From contig AP018172.1 of the NCBI GenBank assembly GCA_002368175.1, positions 8,497,001 through 8,561,000 of the forward strand: 64,000 bases of DNA, read 5' to 3'. Origin of the DNA: Calothrix sp. NIES-2098. GTDB lineage: Bacteria > Cyanobacteriota > Cyanobacteriia > Cyanobacteriales > Nostocaceae. The position numbers were made by a program, and so were the translations under genes. The notes beneath the pieces are model-generated. The model was given only the letters and a program-made list of their open reading frames with translations. It was not told the DNA's origin and ran no database searches. Shown one piece after another: positions 26,373 to 35,152 of the stretch. Positions within the stretch are counted from its first letter, which is position 1. Each line of letters opens with the position of its first letter.

Positions 26373-27413
26373 ATGGATTCATGGCTGAGTGAGATTTTCA
26401 CAACAAATACAACTACGGAAACTTGGTTGAGACAAGCAAAAGCAGCAGCTTTAGCAGATAATTTCCGGGCGCAAGCTTTTGGAATTACACCAGAAAATGT
26501 GGATGAAGTCATCCAAGCGCGATCGCAGTTACTCAAATCTGTGCTTCCAGCTTTTCGCGAGTTTTGCCAAACTACTGTGCAAGTACAACCCCAAGCGATG
26601 TTACCTATCCTCTGGGATTTGTGGCTACCTTTAGCAATCAAAATAGCATCCCAGCGCCAAAAATTGGGACATCCTTTCATTCAGGGAATTTTAGGAGTAC
26701 AGGGAACTGGTAAAACCACAATGTGCCAGGCACTAACCTTGATTCTGCAAGAGTTAGGATACCGCACTTTGAATTTATCTTTGGATGACTTATACAAAAC
26801 CTATAGCGATCGCCTAATTTTAACCCAACAAGATCCCCGCTTAATTTGGCGCGGGCCGCCAGGAACCCACGATATCGATCTCGGCTTGAATTTACTAGAT
26901 CGGATTCACCAGTCACAAAGTCCAGTAGTCGTCCCTCGGTTTGATAAATCAGCTTACAACGGTGCAGGCGATCGCACTACTCCAGAAATTGTCTCAGACG
27001 TGGATATTTTGCTATTTGAAGGTTGGTTTGTGGGAGTGCGACCCATCGATCCACAGGTTTTTGATAACGCACCACCACCTATTTTCACAGACGAGGATCG
27101 CTCCTTTGCTCGCGATATGAATCGTCAGTTAGAGAATTATCTGCCGCTTTGGGAACGCTTGGATAGTTTAATAGTTTTATATCCAACTGATTATCGCTGT
27201 TCCTTAACATGGCGCAAACAAGCAGAACAGCAGATGATGGCAGCTGGTAAGCCAGGAATGAGCGAACAAGAGATAGAACAATTTGTCAATTATTTTTGGC
27301 GATCGCTTCACCCAGAATTATTTATTAAACCCTTGCTTAAGTCTGCGAATTTAGTTATTGAAATTAATGGCGATCGCAGTTTTGGGAAAATCTATAGCAA
27401 TTCCACAAATTAA
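26373..27413 (+). CDS. glyK: D-glycerate 3-kinase
   Basis: 346 residues. P-loop GVQGTGKT (108-115), LSLDDLYKT, the family-specific RGPPGTHDIDLG segment and VPRFDKSAYNGAGDR, matching plant/cyanobacterial GLYK. It phosphorylates glycerate to 3-phosphoglycerate, the last step of photorespiration. Adjacent to and likely co-transcribed with ycf20. Confidence 0.93.
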   Translation: MDSWLSEIFTTNTTTETWLRQAKAAALADNFRAQAFGITPENVDEVIQARSQLLKSVLPAFREFCQTTVQVQPQAMLPILWDLWLPLAIKIASQRQKLGHPFIQGILGVQGTGKTTMCQALTLILQELGYRTLNLSLDDLYKTYSDRLILTQQDPRLIWRGPPGTHDIDLGLNLLDRIHQSQSPVVVPRFDKSAYNGAGDRTTPEIVSDVDILLFEGWFVGVRPIDPQVFDNAPPPIFTDEDRSFARDMNRQLENYLPLWERLDSLIVLYPTDYRCSLTWRKQAEQQMMAAGKPGMSEQEIEQFVNYFWRSLHPELFIKPLLKSANLVIEINGDRSFGKIYSNSTN

Positions 27414-27419
27414 AAATAC

Positions 27420-27485
27420 TTTGTGCCTTAGTGCCTTAGTGGTAAAGAATATTGAACCACAAAGACACAAAGACACAAAGAGAAA
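27420..27485. repeat. Short tandem repeats after glyK
   Basis: GTGCCTTAGTGCCTTAGTGG and, 25 bases later, CCACAAAGACACAAAGACAC: two tandem repeat arrays whose ends are complementary (TTAGTGG/CCAC). Lies between convergent genes glyK and selO and could act as a bidirectional hairpin. Confidence 0.55.
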
Positions 27486-27502
27486 AGAATCATGATAGCT
27501 AC

Positions 27503-28960
27503 CTAATTAACTGATTGAATTTGGTTAATTAGTTCATAAAATGGTTGCCAATTATCTGACTGTGCAATTGGTTCCCAAACAGACTCAATTACAGGTCTTA
27601 ATAAAGCTGTTTTCGGATTATAACGCTTCAAAGTTTGGGCAATTATCTCCATTTGTTCGGGAGCAAAATTATTTAGAATCTTATGGTATAAAATACACCA
27701 ATTATCAAAAATCGCTGATGATCCCGTAGCTGGTACAATATCCGAACTATGCAAAACAAATGCTGGGTCATCTCGCCACTGAATTGAAAAGGTGCGAGCC
27801 ATCTCATAAAAGAATTGGTGATAACCAACCTGGCTATCTTGTAAAAATTCTAGTGTTAAGGGAAAAAGCTCATCAAGTTCGGGCACTAGCAACTGTTCAA
27901 AGCCTAACTTTTTCAACATCAAAGAGCGATATTCTGCCCGATAATATTCATCAAAGCTAGCTAATCCATGCTCCATATCACCTCTATCAATGATTGCTTT
28001 TAAAGGTTCTTGAAGCATTTCTAAATTTAACTTACAAATACCTGGCTGATGGCTGTAACAATAGCGTCTATAGTAATCAAAATATGCCGCAGTAAAGTAG
28101 GGATCGTAAGTAGGAATAAATGCATAAGGGCCGTAGTCAAAACTCTCCCCTGTGATTGACATATTATCCGTATTTAAAACTCCATGACAAAAACCAGCTG
28201 CCATCCACTGAGCTACAAGTTGGGCTACCCTTTTAACTAATTCTGCATAAAATAGGGAATATTTCTCTGTTTCTGTATTTAGGTGACGATAATAATGCTC
28301 AATTACATGGTCTAATAACTTTTGGGTTAAATCTGGACGGCGTAAATAGTGCGATCGCTCAAAAGTTCCAAACCGAATATGAGAACTACTCATCCTTACC
28401 ATTACAGATGAGCGAGTTGGCGAAGGTTCGTCACCCCGCCACAGAGATAAACCTGTTTCAATCGTGCTTAAACAGCGTGAGGTGCGTACACCCAAGTAAT
28501 GCAAAGCCTCAGCAGCTAGAACTTCCCTAACCCCACCTTTAAGTGTCAGCATCCCATCACCACCACGAGAGTAGGGCGTTCTACCAGAACCTTTTGTGCC
28601 AAAATCGTACAATTCGCCATCAATACCGCGTACTTGTCCGTAGAGAAAGCCTCTACCATCACCTAAAGCAGAGTTATATTCGCCAAATTGGTAGCCATGA
28701 TAACGCAAGGCTAACAACGGTTTGCGCTCTTGAAATTTGCCAAAGGCGTTAATAAAATCTTCATCAGTAACAGTTTGGGGATTTAGCCCTAGTCGCGGTA
28801 GAACTGCGTCATTGCGCCAGCGTAGTATATGTTGAGGAAATTCCGCTGCTGCTACTTCGTCGTAGTAGTCATTGCCTAAAGATTCTAAAGCTGGTTCGTA
28901 TTTGAGGCGAAGAAAAGGATTGCTAGAATTTGTTTGGTTGGGAGTTTCAGCCAGAGTCAT
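27503..28960 (-). CDS. selO: SelO-type pseudokinase (protein AMP transferase)
   Basis: 485 residues. Characteristic SelO blocks: LALRYHGYQFGEYNSALGDGR, GTKGSGRTPYSRGGDG (nucleotide loop), SLWRGDEPSPTRSSVMVR and the inverted-orientation catalytic part HGVLNTDNMSITGE followed by DYGPYAF. SelO enzymes transfer AMP to protein hydroxyls. This is the short cyanobacterial form without the C-terminal selenocysteine region. ATG at 28960. Confidence 0.93.
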   Translation of the reverse strand: MTLAETPNQTNSSNPFLRLKYEPALESLGNDYYDEVAAAEFPQHILRWRNDAVLPRLGLNPQTVTDEDFINAFGKFQERKPLLALRYHGYQFGEYNSALGDGRGFLYGQVRGIDGELYDFGTKGSGRTPYSRGGDGMLTLKGGVREVLAAEALHYLGVRTSRCLSTIETGLSLWRGDEPSPTRSSVMVRMSSSHIRFGTFERSHYLRRPDLTQKLLDHVIEHYYRHLNTETEKYSLFYAELVKRVAQLVAQWMAAGFCHGVLNTDNMSITGESFDYGPYAFIPTYDPYFTAAYFDYYRRYCYSHQPGICKLNLEMLQEPLKAIIDRGDMEHGLASFDEYYRAEYRSLMLKKLGFEQLLVPELDELFPLTLEFLQDSQVGYHQFFYEMARTFSIQWRDDPAFVLHSSDIVPATGSSAIFDNWCILYHKILNNFAPEQMEIIAQTLKRYNPKTALLRPVIESVWEPIAQSDNWQPFYELINQIQSVN

Positions 28961-29265
28961 TACAAATAAAGCTTGATTAATTCTTCTCTTAATAGTACCT
29001 CTGGCATTACTGGTTCATTGCAAAAGTTTTGTCGATACCGGAATAAAGTCTCGACTAAGAACTGACTGAATACTGAGATAAAAAAGTGGGAATACGATCG
29101 CTAGTATCATATTCCCCTTCACCTGGTGTTGCTGAAGCAACTTGGTATGAACTCCAAATACTATTACATTCGATTGTGGAGTTGTTGTGTATTTTGTATG
29201 GAATTGCTATGAATTTTTTTTATGTTTCAATAGTAACTAGTAAAAGTCACTCTCAGATTATTGAG
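28961..29265. other. Intergenic stretch, no gene seen
   Basis: 305 bp between the selO start and the end of the acetyltransferase gene, both minus strand, so it should carry the selO promoter. A short plus-strand frame here overlaps the acetyltransferase and looks random. Nothing else recognised. Confidence 0.45.
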
Positions 29266-29841
29266 CTAAGTTTTAGATATTTGCCAGTTAGAATTAGTGA
29301 GACTTGTCAGAATATGATCTTGCCATTGCCCATTAATTAACAAATAGTCTCTGGCATATCCTTCAACAACAAAGCCCAGTCTTTTAAGTACATTACCACT
29401 GCGTTGATTGTGAGGCATATAATTTGCCATAATACGATGCATATTTAATTCTTGAAAAACATACTGATTAGCTGCTTGTAGTGCTTCTGTCATGTAGCCT
29501 TTGCCTTGTGCAGTTTCTGCGAGACTATATCCCACAAAGCAAAAGTGAGCAGCACCCCGGACAAAATTACTAAAATTGACTGTGCCAATAATTTCAGTCA
29601 GATTTTTCTTAGGATAAATAAATAGTTTTAATGAGCGATCATTAATAAATTCTATTAAATTACCCTCAACCTGATATTGCCAGTATTTTTGTGTGAAAAA
29701 TCCTTCAGCCCAAGCGGGATAATATGGCGTAAGATATTCTTTATTTTCGATAAAATATTTGAGAATCTGTGGTATATCTTCTTGAATACCGATTCTTAAT
29801 AATAGGCGATCGCTTGTTATCAGGGGTAGCTCTGATTTCAT
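29266..29841 (-). CDS. GNAT acetyltransferase, RimJ/RimL-like
   Basis: 191 residues. N-terminal SDRLLLRIGIQEDIPQILKYF, the acetyl-CoA-binding QGKGYMTEAL (about 112-121; consensus Q/RxxGxG/A), and NMHRIMANYMPHNQRSGNVLKRLGFVVEG, which is typical of RimJ/L-type N-terminal or side-chain acetyltransferases. Target unknown. ATG at 29841. Confidence 0.85.
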   Translation of the reverse strand: MKSELPLITSDRLLLRIGIQEDIPQILKYFIENKEYLTPYYPAWAEGFFTQKYWQYQVEGNLIEFINDRSLKLFIYPKKNLTEIIGTVNFSNFVRGAAHFCFVGYSLAETAQGKGYMTEALQAANQYVFQELNMHRIMANYMPHNQRSGNVLKRLGFVVEGYARDYLLINGQWQDHILTSLTNSNWQISKT

Positions 29842-30308
29842 AAGAATAAATACTTAAGTTGACTCCTTCACCAAAATTTTTTAGGTTATTTTAACCGTTC
29901 TCATGTGTAGTAAATTTGAGTTACTGGAATTGGGAATAAATAAAAAAGTGTAATTTAGTTTACAGAAATTTTATAAGCATTGTCCACAATTGATAAATTT
30001 ATCAGCAGCGGCCTTTGTTATTCGATCTAACTTGAGGAAGATATTCCCAAAGGTTAACACTGTGACTGTTACCGGAGATTGCTTTGTTAAAGATTGGCAG
30101 AGCAAGTAATTTGACGGTGAATCTACTACACAACCAAAATCTTGATAAGCTGATTTCTAATATCTAAAGCAGATGGATGAAAAAGCGATCGCATTTCCAG
30201 CACAATCCGCAGCGTAAGTTTATGCGATCGCATTTCCAAATGCTGTATCTTAAGATATTCAACGAAAAGACAGCTCTTGATAAATCCAGCCTATAACAAG
30301 GATAAGTG
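29842..30308. other. Intergenic stretch upstream of bioB
   Basis: 467 bp between divergent genes. Two GCGATCGCATTTCCA-type direct repeats occur at about 30185-30199 and 30224-30239. No biotin-repressor palindrome recognised, and no RNA gene. Confidence 0.4.
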
Positions 30309-31322
30309 ATGTCGGTAGGAAGAATACGCTACGATTGGCAAGAAGCAGAAATACAGGCGATATACAATACACCATTGCTAGAGCTTATATATCAAGCTGC
30401 TAGCGTACATCGCCAATATCATGACCCAAAACAAATTCAAGTTTGTAAGCTCATCTCTATTAAAACCGGGGGTTGTCCAGAAGATTGTAACTACTGTGCC
30501 CAATCTTCCCGCTACAAAACAGAAGTAAAAGCCCAAGCACTTTTAGAAAAAGACACGGTAGTTAGCATTGCCCAAAAAGCTAAACAGACAGGCGTCAGCC
30601 GCATCTGTATGGGTGCAGCTTGGCGTGAGGTGCGAGACAATTCCCAATTTGAGACAGTCCTAGAAATGGTTCAAGATGTAACCGCTATGGGTTTAGAAGT
30701 CTGTTGTACCTTGGGAATGCTCACAGCAGAACAAGCCAAGCGACTGGAAGAAGCCGGACTTTACGCTTATAACCATAACCTGGATACCTCACGGGAGCAT
30801 TACAGCACCATCATCACCACTAGGACTTATGACGATCGCCTGAACACAATTGAAAATGTCCGCCAGACTAATGTTACCGTATGCTCCGGCGGTATTCTGG
30901 GACTGGGTGAAACTGCTGAAGACCGCATTTCCATGTTACATACCTTGGCAAACCTCAGTCCTCATCCCGAATCTGTGCCCATTAATATTCTCTCGCAAGT
31001 ACCAGGCACACCCCTAGAAAATCAGCCAGATGTCCCCATTTGGGATGTAGTGAGGATGATTGCTACAGCACGCATTGTTATGCCAGCTTCCGATGTGCGT
31101 CTCAGTGCCGGAAGGGCGAGACTTTCTCAAGTTGAACAAGCCTTCTGCTTTATGGCTGGAGCCAATTCTATCTTTTCCAGCGACGACAACAAAATGCTAA
31201 CCGTGACCACTCCCTGTCCAGATTACGACACTGATAGGGAAATGCTGAACTTGCTGGGCTTAGAAATGCGTCCACCTGCTCAAAAAGAGGTAAAGGTGAC
31301 AAGTCCTGCTGTGGTGGGATGA
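30309..31322 (+). CDS. bioB: Biotin synthase
   Basis: 337 residues. Radical-SAM cluster motif C56-x3-C60-x2-C63 (CPEDCNYC), plus YNHNLDTS and the N-N-L-type conserved R in SAGRARLS near residue 262. It inserts sulfur into dethiobiotin. ATG 30309 is chosen over the GTG at 30306: AAGGATAA sits at the right distance. No other biotin genes are adjacent. Confidence 0.96.
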   Translation: MSVGRIRYDWQEAEIQAIYNTPLLELIYQAASVHRQYHDPKQIQVCKLISIKTGGCPEDCNYCAQSSRYKTEVKAQALLEKDTVVSIAQKAKQTGVSRICMGAAWREVRDNSQFETVLEMVQDVTAMGLEVCCTLGMLTAEQAKRLEEAGLYAYNHNLDTSREHYSTIITTRTYDDRLNTIENVRQTNVTVCSGGILGLGETAEDRISMLHTLANLSPHPESVPINILSQVPGTPLENQPDVPIWDVVRMIATARIVMPASDVRLSAGRARLSQVEQAFCFMAGANSIFSSDDNKMLTVTTPCPDYDTDREMLNLLGLEMRPPAQKEVKVTSPAVVG

Positions 31323-31341
31323 TTGAGATTGTGGGGGAATG

Positions 31342-31386
31342 GGCATCTTGCCTATCCCCAATTAGCTGAAAGGTGGGCAATATGCC
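31342..31386. repeat. Palindrome between convergent bioB and petL
   Basis: GGCATCTTGCC (31342-31352) and GGCAATATGCC (31376-31386) pair over 11 bases with one mismatch. GGTGGGCAAT is a common repeat in Nostocales. No T-run, but its position suggests a shared transcription end. Confidence 0.4.
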
Positions 31387-31405
31387 TACCCTACTTACTT
31401 ATTGA

Positions 31406-31501
31406 TTAAAGTATCTTGGCTGCGCGCAGACCGAACAGCAGACCAGATGCGATACCAACAAACAAAGCCAAGAAACCGATATAAGCTACCACTGCAAACA
31501 T
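31406..31501 (-). CDS. petL: Cytochrome b6-f complex subunit PetL
   Basis: 31 residues, too short for usual ORF cut-offs: MFAVVAYIGFLALFVG then IASGLLFGLRAAKIL. One membrane helix with a short basic C-terminus. Length and sequence agree with cyanobacterial PetL (YIGFLALF...G.A.GLLFGLR), a small subunit at the edge of the b6-f dimer. The minus-strand gene converges on bioB; GGAGAAAGATAA precedes the ATG at 31501. Confidence 0.85.
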   Translation of the reverse strand: MFAVVAYIGFLALFVGIASGLLFGLRAAKIL

Positions 31502-31690
31502 TTATCTTTCTCCACAATACTTCACTAAATATATTGAATCATTAGTTAGTGGGTATTGGTGATTGGTCATTTGTCATTTGTCCTCCTTGTCGCATTTTTT
31601 CCCACACTCCCCACACTCCCTTGTCCCCCTGCTTTTATTCCCCCAGATTGCGATAAAATACAGCCCACGGCGTGTTTTTGGGGCTGGGCA

Positions 31691-32782
31691 ATGACTTCTG
31701 TAATTAAAGTGAATCTACCACAGCAATCTTATGAGATTGCGATCTCACCTGGAAGCTTAGATCGACTGGGCGAACAAATGAGCAGTTTGAAGTTAGGTAA
31801 GAAGGTACTGCTGGTTTCTAATCCGACGATTTTTAAACATTATGGCGCAAGAGCGATCGCATCTTTAAAAACGGCAGGATTTGAAGTGGCTAATTCCATC
31901 TTGCCCGCAGGCGAACGCTACAAAAACCTCAACTCGATTCAAAAACTCTACGATGCAGCTTTAGAAAACCGCTTAGAACGTTCCTCCACGATTGTGGCTT
32001 TGGGTGGTGGTGTAATTGGTGATATGGCTGGCTTTGCGGCTGCAACTTGGTTGCGGGGTATTAACGTGGTGCAAGTTCCCACCACACTTTTAGCAATGGT
32101 AGATTCAGCTATTGGTGGTAAAACGGGTGTCAACCATCCCCAAGGTAAAAACTTGATTGGGGCGTTCCATCAACCGCGCTTAGTATTAATTGATCCAGAG
32201 GTGTTGAAAACTCTTCCTGTACGGGAATTCCGGGCGGGAATGGCAGAGGTAATCAAGTACGGTGTAATTTGGGATGCGGAATTATTTGCCCAAATGGAAG
32301 CGAGTAAACACCTAAATCAACTCCGCTACATTAAACCAGAACTCATCGACGCTATCTTAACTTGCTCCTGTCAAGCTAAAGCCGATGTCGTCAGTAAAGA
32401 TGAAAAAGAAGCTGGACTGCGGGCAATTCTCAACTATGGTCACACCATCGGTCATGCAGTGGAAAGCTTGACTGGTTATCGTGTAGTCAATCACGGTGAA
32501 GCTGTGGGTATTGGCATGGTAGCAGCCGGACAAATTGCTGTAGAACTGGGAATGTGGCAAAAAGAAGATACAGAACGTCAAAACGCTTTAATTCAGAAAG
32601 CAAGTTTACCGACGCAGTTACCATCTGGACTGGATATTGCAGCAATTGTTGACGCACTACAACTAGATAAAAAAGTGAAAGCGGGTAAAGTCAGATTTGT
32701 TTTACCAACACAAATTGGTGTAGTCACAGTTACCGATGAGGTTCCAGCAGAGACTATTCGGCAAGTATTGCAGGGAATGTAA
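31691..32782 (+). CDS. aroB: 3-dehydroquinate synthase
   Basis: 363 residues from ATG 31691 (MTSVIKVNLPQQSYEI). The open frame begins at 31556 but its first 45 codons are non-conserved and contain CCACACTCC-type repeats. Conserved: PAGERYKNL, LGGGVIGDMAGFAAATWLRGI (NAD/substrate loop), GGKTGVNHPQGKNLIGAFHQP, and the zinc histidines in NYGHTIGHAVE and HGEAVGIGM. Second step of the shikimate pathway. Confidence 0.96.
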   Translation: MTSVIKVNLPQQSYEIAISPGSLDRLGEQMSSLKLGKKVLLVSNPTIFKHYGARAIASLKTAGFEVANSILPAGERYKNLNSIQKLYDAALENRLERSSTIVALGGGVIGDMAGFAAATWLRGINVVQVPTTLLAMVDSAIGGKTGVNHPQGKNLIGAFHQPRLVLIDPEVLKTLPVREFRAGMAEVIKYGVIWDAELFAQMEASKHLNQLRYIKPELIDAILTCSCQAKADVVSKDEKEAGLRAILNYGHTIGHAVESLTGYRVVNHGEAVGIGMVAAGQIAVELGMWQKEDTERQNALIQKASLPTQLPSGLDIAAIVDALQLDKKVKAGKVRFVLPTQIGVVTVTDEVPAETIRQVLQGM

Positions 32783-32829
32783 ACAATTCAAAATGCCAAA
32801 ATAAAATTAGCTAACTGCTAATTTATGCC

Positions 32830-33405
32830 ATGATCCTCCAAGCAAATAATCAACTGACCTTGCAAGAGTTCCTCAATCTTTCTCCAGGTGAGGGAGATGT
32901 CACCTACGAACTCGTTAATGGTCAAGCAATTGCTAAAATGTCACCAAAGTTTTTTCACTCCAAGCTTACCCACGCCTTTCTTAATCTAATTGAACAATGG
33001 TGTGAGGGAAAAGGGATAGTTTGTCCAGAATGGGCTATAGCATTAACCCGTCGAGGAAAAGATTGGGTACCAACACCGGATCTTTTGTACATCTCTAATA
33101 AACGTTTACCTCCTGAGTGGAACGAAGATGAAGCTTGTCCTGTTCCTCCAGATTTGGTGATTGAGATTATTTCGCCGGGACAAACTTTTGGGCAAATGGT
33201 GGCTAAAGCCAAAGATTATTTAGATGCTCAAGTTTTGCGGGTATGGGTGGTAGATACTAAAGCCAGAAGCATTACAGTGTTTTACCCAGATGCACCACCA
33301 CAAACTTTTATGGGAGATGAATTACTCACAGATTCTTTGTTTGAAGGGTTGGAATTTACTGTTGAGCAATTGTTCCAAAAAGCGAAAATTCCATTGAATA
33401 GCTAA
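32830..33405 (+). CDS. Uma2 family (DUF820) PD-(D/E)XK nuclease-like protein
   Basis: 191 residues, complete. LTLQEFLNLSPGEGDVTYELVNGQ at the N-terminus, then the nuclease-fold core: TPDLLYIS (acidic site) and DLVIEIISPGQT, followed by KAKDYLDAQVLRVWVVD. Uma2 proteins are greatly expanded in cyanobacteria, and their function is unproven. A decayed relative is at 58910-59596. ATG 32830, 47 bp after aroB. Confidence 0.88.
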   Translation: MILQANNQLTLQEFLNLSPGEGDVTYELVNGQAIAKMSPKFFHSKLTHAFLNLIEQWCEGKGIVCPEWAIALTRRGKDWVPTPDLLYISNKRLPPEWNEDEACPVPPDLVIEIISPGQTFGQMVAKAKDYLDAQVLRVWVVDTKARSITVFYPDAPPQTFMGDELLTDSLFEGLEFTVEQLFQKAKIPLNS

Positions 33406-33410
33406 ACTTG

Positions 33411-33560
33411 ATGAAACGACCAAGCAGACGCAAGCGGGATGTAATCCTCATTGTAAAAAGGTGGGATAAATTTCAATCCGCCAAAACTCAACAGGAAATA
33501 CAAAAAGAGTGCGATCGCTTGACAAGTGTTCCCAGTCAATTCCGCATAGCAGTACTATAG
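33411..33560 (+). CDS. Possible 49-residue basic protein or gene remnant
   Basis: Starts 5 bp after the Uma2 stop: MKRPSRRKRDVILIVKRWDK, then FQSAKTQQEIQKECDRLTSV. The start resembles the N-terminal helical module (RGVILTxxGWxKLQAAKTQ) that I recall from large cyanobacterial NB-ARC/WD40-type proteins, so this may be a decayed end of such a gene. Based on memory only. Confidence 0.3.
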   Translation: MKRPSRRKRDVILIVKRWDKFQSAKTQQEIQKECDRLTSVPSQFRIAVL

Positions 33561-33590
33561 CAAACCCGAACACACAAATACATTGATTAA

Positions 33591-33896
33591 TTATTTCATC
33601 CGAATTGTTTGTTGGACTGAAGTTCTTGCTATTTCGCGCAAAGCTTGAGCAATAGCATCTGCTTGTATGCACATACCAATACTTAATAAGGCAAGAACTC
33701 CAATCAGTAAACATAGATATTTATACTCAGATTTATAAGTGTTATTTTTTCTTTCTCTAGGTGATTTTGCATCTTCTATAACCCGATCATCCCTTAGAGA
33801 ATTACCATAATTTTTTCTGTAAAATTCAAGGTTTAACAATTTTCCTCTATATAAGAATATAGAATCATCAGAAATATAATCTTCTTCCTTAGCCAT
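33591..33896 (-). CDS. Small single-helix membrane protein, unknown
   Basis: 101 residues from ATG 33896 (MAKEEDYISDDSIF), which has GGAG 7 bases upstream; a TTG four codons earlier is on top of that site and is rejected. A basic, polar N-terminal half (KSPRERKNNTYKSEYKY) precedes one membrane helix (about 65-85: CLLIGVLALLSIGMCIQ) and a short tail. No family recognised. Confidence 0.55.
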   Translation of the reverse strand: MAKEEDYISDDSIFLYRGKLLNLEFYRKNYGNSLRDDRVIEDAKSPRERKNNTYKSEYKYLCLLIGVLALLSIGMCIQADAIAQALREIARTSVQQTIRMK

Positions 33897-34616
33897 TGCA
33901 TTCTCCAATTAAATTCGATTTATAGTATTTAATACCGTCAAGCTTTAGTAATAAATTCTTATATAGCTTTATTCTCTAATAACTTTCTTTTGATAAAGAG
34001 ATAAATAAATATAAAAGTAACGGTTAGTTCTCAAGGAGTGAGATAACTCCAATGTGATGACATTTTATCTAGGATATGCCAGGGGAGTACAAATACAATT
34101 ATGTAAGTTAGTTGATGCAGTTTTACCCAATTTTTCTTTAAATTTTATACTCCAATCGTTGTATGTAACTGTCAGTAAAGTCATGATAAAAAACATGAAA
34201 ATACCTTGATAATAGTGCAGATATGTGTTCGGAGTTAGCAAATTAATGTTTTTTTTGGATGACCATCAATAAAACATGATTTGATGCTAGTACATAGAAT
34301 GTAATAGCAATATGCCGCTTTCTTTTGAGCAGCCAAGTTAAAATATTGTTGCTGCATTGTTCTGTAATTAAAGTCTGCGTGTTTTCAGTGACTTACACCA
34401 GGCAACTTTAGTAAATTCGCTACAACTTAAGCCTTTGGTAAATTAAATAGAGCGATCGCTTCCCTGCTGTCTTGCGCAGAAACTCTGCTTCTTGGACTAT
34501 GAGAATGCATTATAAATCTAGCTTTTAGTCAAAATTGCGGTGTGAATTTTAATACGATCGCTACTTTTACCTGGTCTTCAACTTCGCTTAGATGATATTC
34601 TTTCTTGTTGAATATA
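33897..34616. other. Intergenic stretch, no gene seen
   Basis: 720 bp, AT-rich, with one HIP1 octamer near 34452. It lies between two minus-strand genes. No convincing ORF, RNA gene or terminator was recognised. Confidence 0.45.
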
Positions 34617-35138
34617 TTAATAAGTTGATGTGCGATCGCAACTGTCAAAAAGTAATCTTTTAGCATCTAGGACAATGCTGCGCATATCTTCTTTATTGCC
34701 AGCTTGATATTGTGAGATAAATTCCTCAATATTAATAATACTTCTACCTAAACTTTCGTGAATGTAGTTGTCAGAAAGTATATCTTCAACAAATCCAGTC
34801 ATCACTACGATGTATGTCAATTGCTCCGGTTCGCTACCGTAATAGTCAGACTGGAGAACTTTCACAAGTTTTAATTCACCCAAACTAACGCCAACTTCCT
34901 CCATCACCTCACGTCTGGCGGTTTGTTCGCAGGTCAATTCATCTATCTGCACGTGGCCTCCAGGAAGGTCTAGCCCACGTTCCAGGAGAGCGCATACCAT
35001 TGAACCATCCTGAGTAAAAGGCACAACCAAAACACTTGTAACCTTTTCAAATGCAGGTAAGAAAGAATTACCCAAATCTACAAAATTTACTTTCTGTCCT
35101 GCTTGGATGATAGTTTTTTGGCGATCGCTCTCACTCAT
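34617..35138 (-). CDS. Nudix hydrolase
   Basis: 173 residues. The Nudix box is present near residues 61-84 (GGHVQIDELTCEQTARREVM then EEVGV) but, against GX5EX7REUXEEXGU, there appears to be one extra residue between the first Glu and REVMEEVG. The catalytic EE pair is kept. Substrate unknown. It is 14 bp downstream of ftsW on the same strand, so likely co-transcribed. Confidence 0.83.
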   Translation of the reverse strand: MSESDRQKTIIQAGQKVNFVDLGNSFLPAFEKVTSVLVVPFTQDGSMVCALLERGLDLPGGHVQIDELTCEQTARREVMEEVGVSLGELKLVKVLQSDYYGSEPEQLTYIVVMTGFVEDILSDNYIHESLGRSIINIEEFISQYQAGNKEDMRSIVLDAKRLLFDSCDRTSTY

Positions 35139-35152
35139 GAATTAGTAATTAC

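Noticed and set aside
29086..29340. 84-codon plus-strand frame
   Set aside because: Overlaps the acetyltransferase gene end and has no family resemblance or ribosome-binding site.
31556..31690. N-terminal extension of aroB
   Set aside because: Made of CCACACTCC-type repeats and unlike AroB; ATG 31691 gives the family start.
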